Shown here in pieces: positions 24,508 through 30,788 of a DNA stretch of 33,492 nucleotides. The DNA is from Bacteroidales bacterium (lineage in GTDB: Bacteria > Bacteroidota > Bacteroidia > Bacteroidales > VadinHA17). The notes under the pieces were generated by a model that saw only the letters and a list, made by a program, of their open reading frames with translations, was not told the DNA's origin and did no database searches. Position numbers and translations under genes: made by a program. Where the stretch lies: positions 13,766 through 47,257 of the forward strand of contig PLNT01000015.1 of NCBI GenBank assembly GCA_003141895.1. Reading direction: 5' to 3'. Each line of letters opens with the position of its first letter. The stretch's first letter is position 1.

Positions 24508-24573
24508 CAAAGCTATGTCAGGATTGTACAATTGCCATTACACAATTTCTCAAATAAGTTACATTATTTACAT
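24508..24573 (-). promoter_or_regulatory. Regulon site copy 10, upstream of the stress operon
   Basis: The minus strand reads TGTAAATAATGTAAC, 16 bp, GTAAT (cores at 24558-24562 and 24537-24541), 21 bp, then TAGCTTTG at 24508-24515, a perfect TAnnTTTG. It drives the operon from 24446 to 21088. Confidence 0.85.
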
Positions 24574-24587
24574 GTAGTACTTGAGGA

Positions 24588-24620
24588 AGGACTAAGGGAC
24601 TGATGGACTAAGGGACTAAG
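24588..24620. repeat. Short simple repeat (GGACTAAGGGACT)
   Basis: GGACTAAGG words occur three times in 33 bp, between regulon site copy 10 and the 3' end of the second AraC gene. It is non-coding, and similar in position to the islands at 7188, 7735 and 14156. Confidence 0.4.
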
Positions 24621-24623
24621 AGT

Positions 24624-25184
24624 CTAGAGATTCCCCAGGGCAACCCGTTTTTTGCTCTTGAGGTTTTTGAAATGTGAAGGTGTAAGCCCGGTCATTTTTT
24701 TGAATTGGTTGGAAAGATGGGAAACGCTGCTGTAGTGAAGTTTCCATGCTATCTCAGTTAGACTGAGTTCATCATAAACAAGGAGTTCTTTTACCTTTTC
24801 TATTTTATTGGAAATATAATATTGTTCAATAGTTATTCCTTTAATTTCGGAGAAAAGATTTGAAAGATAAGTATAGTTATGGTTGAGTTTTTCGCTGAGA
24901 AAGCTCGATAGATTTACTTTAATCTGGTCATCATTATAATGGATAAGCTCTATAATAGTTGTTTTTATTTTCTCGACGAGGATTTTTTTATTATCATCCA
25001 TGATCTCGAGGCCTGTCAACTTAAGGGCAACATTCAGCATCTCAAGTTGCTCTCTAGATGCCTTGTCTGCCAGTTCTACCTCACCCAATTCAACTGAATT
25101 ATAATGGAGTCCAAGTTTATCAAGTTCAGACTTAACGACAATTTTGCATCGAAGACTGACCATATTTTTGATAAAAAGCTTCAA
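24624..25184 (-). CDS. AraC-family regulator with HMA-like N-terminus, first cysteine lost
   Basis: This 186-residue protein is a clear paralogue of the regulator at 5732-6271. The N-termini align as MKL(F/Y)IKNMV, SELDKLG and VELGEV. The metal-site motif reads S10-L-R-C13, so the first cysteine of the CxxC pair is replaced by serine. The AraC helix-turn-helix pair fills residues about 100-178, ending FKKMTGLTPSHFK. Its promoter has a canonical -7 box (25221-25228) but no copy of the direct-repeat site, so it may sit above the regulon or answer to another signal. It is the last chromosomal-type gene before tRNA-Cys. Confidence 0.85.
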   Translation of the reverse strand: MKLFIKNMVSLRCKIVVKSELDKLGLHYNSVELGEVELADKASREQLEMLNVALKLTGLEIMDDNKKILVEKIKTTIIELIHYNDDQIKVNLSSFLSEKLNHNYTYLSNLFSEIKGITIEQYYISNKIEKVKELLVYDELSLTEIAWKLHYSSVSHLSNQFKKMTGLTPSHFKNLKSKKRVALGNL

Positions 25185-25220
25185 TCTCTCCCTTTTCTGT
25201 TAAAATATTAATTTGTAAGG

Positions 25221-25228
25221 CAAAGATA
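25221..25228 (-). promoter_or_regulatory. -7 box of the second AraC gene
   Basis: The minus strand reads TATCTTTG, a perfect TAnnTTTG, 37 bp before the start codon. No GTAAC direct repeat lies upstream, unlike the other promoters of this block. Confidence 0.6.
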
Positions 25229-25412
25229 AGATTTCTTTTTTGCATATCTATTAAATCCTGTTTAGTTGCATAAAAAAGGGTATTTTCTTTAAAATAGTTA
25301 AAATAAGGCAGATAGGCTTGTTTTGATTACTTGTTACAGAAGTCTAGGAAAAAAGCTTAATGGGAATATGGATATGAATAAGATTAAAAGTAACAAATAA
25401 CACAAAAATTAT

Positions 25413-25420
25413 TATTTTTG
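25413..25420 (+). promoter_or_regulatory. -7 box of the tRNA-Cys gene
   Basis: TATTTTTG matches TAnnTTTG and lies 16 bp before the 5' end of the mature tRNA. Confidence 0.6.
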
Positions 25421-25435
25421 CACTCCTAAATCACT

Positions 25436-25506
25436 GGTCGGTTAACCGAGTGGCTAGGTAGCGGTCTGCAAAACCGTTTACGGCGGTTCGAATCCGCCAC
25501 CGACCT
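25436..25506 (+). tRNA. tRNA-Cys(GCA)
   Basis: The acceptor arms GGTCGGT (25436-25442) and ACCGACC (25499-25505) pair fully. The anticodon stem GCGGT/ACCGT encloses loop CTGCAAA with anticodon GCA. The T arm GGCGG-TTCGAAT-CCGCC is intact, and U73 is the usual discriminator for cysteine. CCA is not encoded. The accessory region begins directly after it, and tRNA 3' ends are common integration sites. Confidence 0.95.
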
Positions 25507-25516
25507 CAACCCCACT

Positions 25517-25547
25517 AAAACCCCTTGATTATCAATGGGGTTTTTTT
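25517..25547 (+). terminator. Rho-independent terminator after tRNA-Cys
   Basis: A CCCC-TTGA / TCAA-TGGGG stem with a short loop is followed by a run of seven T residues. Confidence 0.8.
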
Positions 25548-25551
25548 GTTG

Positions 25552-25579
25552 TGGGGCAGTTATTGGGGCATTTGGGGCA
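25552..25579 (+). repeat. Three direct TGGGGCA repeats beside tRNA-Cys
   Basis: TGGGGCA occurs at 25552-25558, 25564-25570 and 25573-25579, all in the same orientation. Short direct repeats just inside a tRNA-borne integration site often serve as integrase arm sites. This role is inferred; no tyrosine integrase gene is in the window. Confidence 0.5.
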
Positions 25580-25587
25580 AGTTTTGA

Positions 25588-25645
25588 ATAGTAATTATTT
25601 ACTATTTTTACTTTTACAAGACATCAAATAGTAACAATTTACTAA
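25588..25645. promoter_or_regulatory. Operator pair, GTAAnnnnTTAC sites 1 and 2
   Basis: GTAATTATTTAC (25591-25602, extended to ATAGTAA/TTACTAT) and GTAACAATTTAC (25631-25642, extended to TAGTAA/TTACTA) are 40 bp apart. They lie downstream of the repressor gene's stop codon and just inside the tRNA end of the accessory region. They may control a promoter at the element's edge, or excision. Confidence 0.65.
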
Positions 25646-25671
25646 TTATCGTACTCAAAGAACTATTTTGT

Positions 25672-26109
25672 TTATTCCGTTTTAATTTCATCGTCTTTGT
25701 GCTCTTTATGATATTTAATAGCGGCACTTGAAATGTCAATAAGGTCAGCGTTCCTTTTCTCAAGATGCTTAATTCGTTCGTTTAGCTCTGTAATCAACAG
25801 TTCGGATTCTTTTAACTTCCGACTTAACTCCAAATTCTCCTTTTTTAACCTCTCTGATTCTGATTCTTCTGTCAGAAACATATCCCCTGTGCCTAAAAAA
25901 ATATAAGTGGGATTCACATTTGCATTCTGTATGAGTGCTGCTATTGCTTTCGTGGAAAGCATGCTGTCCCCCTTGCGAACATTATGTAGTTGTGAAGAAG
26001 AGGTATACCCCATTGATTTGGCAATACCAGAGATATTCATAGCCCTTGCAAAAAATTCATCGAAAATTCGATTGATATTCTCAGTTATGTTTATGTTTAA
26101 GTTTGGCAT
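25672..26109 (-). CDS. CI/XRE-like repressor with coiled-coil C-terminus
   Basis: This 145-residue protein has an N-terminal helix-turn-helix (about 8-70: NISGIAKSMGYTSSSQLHNVRKGDSMLSTKAIAALIQ) and the phrase NPTYIFLGTGDMFL, which is typical of phage CI-type repressors. Residues about 85-125 form a charged coiled coil that should dimerise it. The S24/LexA peptidase domain of classical CI proteins is absent, so RecA-dependent self-cleavage is not expected. Two GTAAnnnnTTAC palindromes lie 5 and 47 bp upstream of the start, one of them nearly touching the ATG. This indicates autorepression. It is probably the master regulator of the accessory region. Confidence 0.82.
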   Translation of the reverse strand: MPNLNINITENINRIFDEFFARAMNISGIAKSMGYTSSSQLHNVRKGDSMLSTKAIAALIQNANVNPTYIFLGTGDMFLTEESESERLKKENLELSRKLKESELLITELNERIKHLEKRNADLIDISSAAIKYHKEHKDDEIKTE

Positions 26110-26113
26110 AGCA

Positions 26114-26170
26114 GTAAATATTTACCCCAAATTTAAGAAATAATTGACAAATTAAGTAATATATTACTTA
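26114..26170. promoter_or_regulatory. Operator pair, GTAAnnnnTTAC sites 3 and 4, at the repressor promoter
   Basis: GTAAATATTTAC (26114-26125) is a perfect palindrome. TAAGTAATATATTACTTA (26153-26170) is an 18-bp perfect palindrome containing GTAATATATTAC. They are 42 bp apart. A half-site (AGTAATATATTT) follows near 26179. Their position over the start of the repressor gene fits autoregulation. Confidence 0.75.
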
Positions 26171-26254
26171 ATGGGAATAGTAATATATTTGAAAATTATT
26201 GGAATTCTTTGGGCAATTGTGTCGGAATCACACCGTTTAATTGTGGATGTAAAA

Positions 26255-27076
26255 TCAGAAAAGGTTTAACTGGTCCTCTTTTTTCGGATGGAATGTGCCA
26301 ATTATCACAAATGGGTTCGGTGCAATACAATGAAACTCTCTTGTTGTACCAAGATAGAAGTACAAATCTTTGGTTTTAGAAAAGTCATCGAAATACCTTT
26401 TTCTTACATCTTCACATGCCTTCTTCTCATTGCCCTCGTGCCTCTTCAGGCAATTCCAATAAAGCTGCCCGGTTTCCCAATCTTCAATCATCAGAGTACG
26501 TTCTTTCCCGGTAATATCAGAAAACACAAATGAAAACTTATACGGTAATTTACGTACTACTTCAAATGGGTTATCTGATTTTGCAAATAACTTCCCTTGT
26601 TGGGCACGTGCCTTTAGTTTATCCAATTTATTCTTATCCCATTCACGGTCAACCTGTTCATAAATAAAATTATGAATAGCTGCAGGCTTAAAGATGGCTA
26701 ATGAAGTATACTTATTTTCGTCCTTTGCATCATTTATCAGCTTATTTAAGTCTGTGTAAACATTTCTCAGAACGATTTCCTTTCTCAGTTGCCAGCAATT
26801 CTCTGTTCCGATATGTCCGACTATCTTGGGTGGCTTATCAAGCGATTCCGGACGATGACTTTCCGGACGGAAATCTGATGTATTGCGTTTTAAATCAATC
26901 TCAATCCAATCGTATTTCTTGTATTGGTTATCGTAATCCAATTTTCGAAAAGGTATGGGATAGATTCTGACCCATGAACCATCCTCAAGAAAACCTGCTG
27001 TACAAACCAGTTCGTCATACTTTGAAGCTAAAGTAGGATATGTTTTGACTGCAATGAGAACTTTTGTCAACGCCAT
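26255..27076 (-). CDS. Uncharacterised partner of the DUF488 protein
   Basis: This 273-residue soluble protein starts MALTKVLIAVKTYPTLASKYDELVCTAGFLEDGSWVRIYPIPF. It contains a conserved aromatic block (LYFYLGTTREFHCIAPNPFVIIGTFHP) at the C-terminus. I do not recognise a named family or catalytic motif. Its start codon lies one base after the stop of the DUF488 gene, so the two are translated together and probably act together. Setting in an accessory region beside restriction and toxin-antitoxin genes makes a role in defence or nucleic-acid handling plausible, but this is guilt by association. Confidence 0.7.
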   Translation of the reverse strand: MALTKVLIAVKTYPTLASKYDELVCTAGFLEDGSWVRIYPIPFRKLDYDNQYKKYDWIEIDLKRNTSDFRPESHRPESLDKPPKIVGHIGTENCWQLRKEIVLRNVYTDLNKLINDAKDENKYTSLAIFKPAAIHNFIYEQVDREWDKNKLDKLKARAQQGKLFAKSDNPFEVVRKLPYKFSFVFSDITGKERTLMIEDWETGQLYWNCLKRHEGNEKKACEDVRKRYFDDFSKTKDLYFYLGTTREFHCIAPNPFVIIGTFHPKKEDQLNLF

Positions 27077-27077
27077 A

Positions 27078-27962
27078 TCAGATATGCCTTAGTTCGTAAC
27101 TAAACCCCGGCATTTTGGTTATAGCTTCAGCCAGGTGCTTCCGGTGACATTGACAAATATTGGCTTCGAAACAAGTGAGTGCAATTCGCTTGTTGGTTTT
27201 AAGTAATTCAAGTACGTGTTCCTGCTGAGGAAGTGTGTTAGCCAGTATTTCCTTGCAATATTGCCGGAATAGCATATCATAGTCCGACTGCGAATGTAAT
27301 TCCTGCCGTTTATCTGATTCAATGCCTAAGTCCGGTATGTGTTCATACTTAATTCCAACTCCCTCACAGGCGTTCTTTAGTTGTGACTTGCTGAAACCAT
27401 ATTTCATGCTCAAGGAATTCTTGCGCACATCACAAAGCATTGTAATGCCATTTATAATAAGTTTGTTAAGGTATTCTTCAAGACTTACTCCTTCATACCC
27501 GATTGTAAACAATACGCTATTATTAAACTTCGGTCTCGTAGTCAAAACAATCTTAATCTCGGCTTCACTCAATACTTCATGTGCAATAGTACTGTTAAGT
27601 GCAAAGTATGGAAACCTTGTATAAGTAATGCGAAGAAGTTCATCTTTCGATTTCCCGGCATACAGATTTTTTATTGTCCGCAAAACCTTTCGGTCTGACT
27701 CTTTTAATTCTGCTACATAGTCTACCGGGTCGGTTTTCTGCCAGGATTTTCCTTCTTGTGCAACCTGATGATACTTAACCATGGTACACAGGTCAGCATT
27801 TGCCTGGAAGGAAAAACAACCTAATTTATATGGTACAAAATGAAAGTCCGGCTTGGATTGCAGGTCTGAGAAAAGCATGAGTAATTTCTGCAAACTTATC
27901 TTTTCAAGTTTATTATCAAACACTTGTAGGAGTGACAGTAGTATTTTTCTTCTATAATACAT
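27078..27962 (-). CDS. DUF488-domain protein with N-terminal helical domain
   Basis: This 294-residue protein has an N-terminal domain (about 1-90: RRKILLSLLQVF, LEKISLQKLLMLFSDLQ, then VPYKLGCFSFQANADL) and a DUF488 domain (about 145-285: LFTIGYEGVSLEEYLNKLI, CDVRKNSLSMKYGFSK, HIPDLGI, and a late cysteine cluster CFEANICQCHRKHLAE). DUF488 is an uncharacterised family with conserved cysteine, arginine and histidine residues, seen in many accessory loci. I start it at 27962, because the 24 residues encoded upstream of that ATG are unlike the family and overlap the operator. A GTAAnnnnTTAC operator sits just upstream. Confidence 0.8.
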   Translation of the reverse strand: MYYRRKILLSLLQVFDNKLEKISLQKLLMLFSDLQSKPDFHFVPYKLGCFSFQANADLCTMVKYHQVAQEGKSWQKTDPVDYVAELKESDRKVLRTIKNLYAGKSKDELLRITYTRFPYFALNSTIAHEVLSEAEIKIVLTTRPKFNNSVLFTIGYEGVSLEEYLNKLIINGITMLCDVRKNSLSMKYGFSKSQLKNACEGVGIKYEHIPDLGIESDKRQELHSQSDYDMLFRQYCKEILANTLPQQEHVLELLKTNKRIALTCFEANICQCHRKHLAEAITKMPGFSYELRHI

Positions 27963-27972
27963 ATGACAAAAG

Positions 27973-27999
27973 TAGTAAATGCAATGTAATAATTTACTA
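27973..27999. promoter_or_regulatory. Operator GTAAnnnnTTAC site 5, at the DUF488 promoter
   Basis: GTAATAATTTAC (27986-27997) lies inside a larger inverted repeat, TAGTAAAT (27973-27980) and ATTTACTA (27992-27999). It sits 11-37 bp upstream of the DUF488 start at 27962, and its core is the same as the four sites around the repressor gene. Confidence 0.7.
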
Positions 28000-28043
28000 C
28001 GGCTTTTAAACACTAAACAAAATTCCATGAACATCCTATTGGA

Positions 28044-28060
28044 TTGTCTACTATAGACAA
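28044..28060. promoter_or_regulatory. Perfect inverted repeat TTGTCTA-CTA-TAGACAA
   Basis: The 7-bp arms with a 3-bp spacer lie in the divergent region between the DUF488 operon and the restriction-locus remnant. It is unrelated in sequence to the GTAAnnnnTTAC sites, so a second regulator is implied. Confidence 0.6.
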
Positions 28061-28220
28061 CATTATAATAGTTCTGCTTCCAAGCACACTATAATGATTC
28101 AAATTAGTATGTTACCACATTTGTTCACTAAAATTATTAACTTGCTTCTTCTGTTGTTGACAAAAAATCAGATAAGTTACCGGAGTATTTAAAAGTTGTA
28201 AATGGTTCAAGTATAATTAT

Positions 28221-28409
28221 ATGGCGATTAAAAAAAGTGAATTGTATTCCTCTCTTTGGAATAGTTGTGATGAGCTGCGGGGTGGTATGGATGCTTCACA
28301 GTACAAAGACTATGTTCTTGTATTGTTATTCATAAAGTATGTTTCAGACAGGAATGAAGGTTCGAGAATAGTATTTGACGAAAATATTTGCTTAATTTGC
28401 GACAGATAA
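28221..28409 (+). pseudogene. hsdM: Type I methyltransferase HsdM, N-terminal remnant
   Basis: The 62 residues begin with the typical HsdM start, KKSELYSSLWNSCDELRGGMDAS, followed by KDYVLVLLFIKYVSDR (about residues 4-45). After that the similarity stops and the frame closes within 17 residues. The SAM-binding and NPPY motifs are gone, so it cannot methylate. It lies 11 bp before the AbiEi start, so its transcription and translation may now serve mainly to express the AbiE pair. Confidence 0.8.
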
Positions 28410-28420
28410 TTGTAATTAAC

Positions 28421-29020
28421 ATGATTATAAGCATTGAAGAACAAATACTTAATAAAATATGTAAAGCCAAGAGGGGTACGCTTTTTTATTCCGAATATTT
28501 TACCATTTTTGGAAGTGCTAAAGCAGTAGGAAAAGCATTGGAGAGATTGACTAAGTCAGGTGAGTTGTACCGGGTAGCAACTGGCATGTACGTTCGTCCC
28601 ATGAAAGATAAAGTATTAGGTATCGTTTTTCCTGGTATTGAAGAAGTAGTGGAAGCCATCCGGAAGCGGGATAAAGCGAGAATAGTCCCCACTGGCAGTT
28701 ATGCGCTTTATAAACTCGGACTTACTACTCAAGTGCCATTGAAGGTGGTATACTATACCGATTCTACCGCACGTAAAATAAAGGTGGAAAAGCAAACTAT
28801 AACATTTAAACGGGCAAGTGCCAGAAATTTATCTGCTATTGGCGACATCAGTAAGTTGGTAATTCAAGCGTTGAAAACCATCGGAAAGGATAATGTCAGC
28901 GATGAAGAACTCAGTAAGTTAAGAGAATTACTGAAGCAAGAGAAACCTTTCCACCTTAAGCATGATTTAAAAATAGCACCAGAATGGATAAGGATGTTAT
29001 TAAGACCCAAAAACATTTAG
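28421..29020 (+). CDS. abiEi: AbiEi-type antitoxin / DUF6088 family
   Basis: This 199-residue protein belongs to the DUF6088/AbiEi antitoxin group. It has an N-terminal winged helix (about 1-55: RGTLFYSEYFTIFGSAKAVGKALERLTKSGELYRVATGMY) and a central part with VPTGSYALYKLGL and TITFKRAS. It should repress its own operon and neutralise the adjacent toxin. I start it at 28421 (MIISIEEQ) because the 11 residues upstream overlap the HsdM remnant and do not resemble the family. The AbiEii gene follows after 6 bp. Confidence 0.85.
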   Translation: MIISIEEQILNKICKAKRGTLFYSEYFTIFGSAKAVGKALERLTKSGELYRVATGMYVRPMKDKVLGIVFPGIEEVVEAIRKRDKARIVPTGSYALYKLGLTTQVPLKVVYYTDSTARKIKVEKQTITFKRASARNLSAIGDISKLVIQALKTIGKDNVSDEELSKLRELLKQEKPFHLKHDLKIAPEWIRMLLRPKNI

Positions 29021-29026
29021 CACCCT

Positions 29027-30046
29027 ATGAGTGATTTTTCACATCTGAGAGAATGGTTAAACCTACCCAATGAAACCAGATTGCGGATATTTACCGAAAC
29101 GGGAAGGAATTTGGGTCTGCCTGCTGTAGCCATTGAAAAGGACTGGTGGGTGGTACATACACTCTCCTTAATTTTAACAATGGAATGTGCCCCTTCACTC
29201 ATATTTAAAGGAGGAACTTCACTGAGTAAGGGGTGGAACTTGATACAACGCTTTTCCGAAGATATTGATTTGGCTTTGGACAGAGAATATCTTGGTTTTA
29301 AGGGTGAATTAGAGAATGCTGATGTTCGCAGACTGAGAAGGGTATCGTATGACTACATGACTACAACTTTTACTGAGGAACTCAGAAGTAAATTTGTGGA
29401 GGTCGGATTTTCTGATGTAACTGTAAAGTACCGGGAAGTGGTGAACCATGACCAGGACCCAATGATAATTGAAATATATTACCCGAAACTCACAGAGAAA
29501 GATACCTACTTAAAACCGGGTGTATTGGCTGAGGTCGGAAGTCGTTCGTTAATAGAACCATTTACAGATAGAACTTTTGCCACAATGGTAGCCGAAAATT
29601 ATCTGGGTCAGCCATTTTCCGATAAGCCAATAACCATACCTACAGTAAATCCGGAACGGACATTCTTGGAAAAGATATTCCTGTTGTACGAAGAATTTCA
29701 GAAATCGGAAGAAAAAAGGCGGGTTGACGGACTTAGTCGTCACTTATACGATATCGAAAGACTTAGCCGGACAGAATTTGCGGAGAACGCATTGGAAAAT
29801 GCTGATTTGTACAACACCATTGTTGTGCATAGGAGTAAGTTTAGTCGTATTTCCGGTGTAGACTTTGCAAACCACTCTCCCGATAAAATTTCTTTTGTGC
29901 CACCGGAGCATTTATTATCAGAATGGGAAGCAGACTACAAATTGATGCAGGAAAACATGATTTATGGTGAGGTATTGCCATTTATAGAACTTATCAAAAG
30001 GCTAACTGAACTTCAAAGCCGAATTAATAATAGACTATGGGATTGA
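29027..30046 (+). CDS. abiEii: AbiEii/AbiGii-type nucleotidyltransferase toxin (DUF1814)
   Basis: This 339-residue toxin has the nucleotidyltransferase signature FKGGTSLSKGW (G62, G63) followed by the catalytic aspartates in FSEDIDLAL (D79, D81). The N-terminus IEKDWWVVHTL is typical of the family. AbiEii toxins transfer nucleotides to an RNA target and cause growth arrest during phage infection or antitoxin loss. The gene is intact and full length, and it is tightly coupled to AbiEi. The remnant hsdS ATG overlaps its last codons. Confidence 0.9.
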   Translation: MSDFSHLREWLNLPNETRLRIFTETGRNLGLPAVAIEKDWWVVHTLSLILTMECAPSLIFKGGTSLSKGWNLIQRFSEDIDLALDREYLGFKGELENADVRRLRRVSYDYMTTTFTEELRSKFVEVGFSDVTVKYREVVNHDQDPMIIEIYYPKLTEKDTYLKPGVLAEVGSRSLIEPFTDRTFATMVAENYLGQPFSDKPITIPTVNPERTFLEKIFLLYEEFQKSEEKRRVDGLSRHLYDIERLSRTEFAENALENADLYNTIVVHRSKFSRISGVDFANHSPDKISFVPPEHLLSEWEADYKLMQENMIYGEVLPFIELIKRLTELQSRINNRLWD

Positions 30047-30320
30047 CAGAAGAAAAATACAAATTATCTGAAAAGGGACTCATACCGATTGATTGGGATG
30101 TTAAACCAATAGGTAACGACATTGATTTATTAACCGGCTATCCTTTTCAAGTAACAACTATGTTGTAAGCGGAGTACGATTATTAAGAGGCTCAAATGTA
30201 AAAAGGGGTGTAACAGATTGGTAGAAGAAATTACTCAATATTGGGAAAAACTCACACCGGATTTACTATAATATGTTTTAAAGGATGGAGATATTGTCGT
30301 TGCAATGGATGGTTCACTTC
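30037..30320 (+). pseudogene. hsdS: Type I specificity subunit HsdS, broken remnant
   Basis: The pieces read IPIDWDVKPIG in the first frame, SGVRLLRGSNVKRGVTDW in a second frame, EEITQYWEKLTPDLL in a third, then after a TAA, YVLKDGDIVVAMDGSL. Together they match the first target-recognition domain of HsdS. There is one frameshift near 30145, another at about 30222 (two extra bases, TA), and an in-frame stop at 30269-30271. The similarity ends at about 30320. It cannot make a working subunit. Its ATG overlaps the end of abiEii. Confidence 0.8.
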
Positions 30321-30440
30321 CTGGAACGTAATCATACAGAGAGATTCGTGGCTTATATGGATAAGTTTATGCCGGTATGGCGCAACTATAAGCAAGAACT
30401 GAACCAGTTAATCCTGAAACATGAAGAATGGAAATATTAA
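30309..30440 (+). pseudogene. YgjP-like M48 metallopeptidase, C-terminal remnant
   Basis: A 43-residue frame reads LERNHTERFVAYMDKFMP and then LNQLILKHEEWKY. This is the C-terminal end of the YgjP-like zinc metallopeptidases that often lie inside Bacteroidota type I restriction operons. The upstream HExxH half is missing; the fragment begins just after it. It is joined to the hsdS remnant within the shared stretch GGTTCACTTC, so a deletion has fused two genes. From 30441 to 30785 there is no gene, only repeats. Confidence 0.75.
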
Positions 30441-30512
30441 ACATTATTTAAAGTATTGCTTTATATACAATATATAATGCATTGATATTTAATTATATAA
30501 GATATTTTAGTG

Positions 30513-30545
30513 AAACCGACCAAATTTCTACCTTAAATCCGACCT
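30513..30545 (-). repeat. Two GGTCGG elements facing the direct repeat
   Basis: On the minus strand, AGGTCGGATTTAAGG (30531-30545) and GGTCGGTTT (30513-30521) resemble AGGTCGCATTAAGCC of the direct repeat at 30625-30788, in inverted orientation. Together they form a small cluster of GGTCG words upstream of the polymerase-like gene. Confidence 0.5.
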
Positions 30546-30624
30546 AAACTGGTGATTTTAATTATTAAAATTTGCTTGTCATTATGCTTGTAATGTATTG
30601 GTATTAAGTATTATGAATTATGTT

Positions 30625-30788
30625 AAGGTCGCATTAAGCCAAAAGTTACGGTCAATAATACGGTAAAGCATAATAAGTGTAACTGAATGACTAATAAAGA
30701 AAAAAAATTACCAATGCATAAAGATAAGGTCGTATTAAACCAGTAGTTAATGTCAATAATATGGTGAACAACAATAACAACTGAAATG
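30625..30788 (+). repeat. Imperfect direct repeat (about 65 bp, offset 101 bp) in the leader of the polymerase-like gene
   Basis: AAGGTCGCATTAAGCC, GTCAATAATACGGT and AACTGAATG at 30625-30689 recur as AAGGTCGTATTAAACC, GTCAATAATATGGT and AACTGAAATG at 30726-30788. The first copy ends in an ATG that opens a 19-codon frame; the second ends in the true start codon of the 664-residue protein. It may be an iteron-like replication or control region, or a duplicated leader. Confidence 0.7.

Noticed and set aside
30538-30548. CCGACCTAAAC resembling the tRNA-Cys 3' end (CCGACCTCAAC), as a possible second attachment site
   Set aside because: Only about 11 bases match with one mismatch, and the match does not extend into the T arm; better explained by the GGTCG word cluster.
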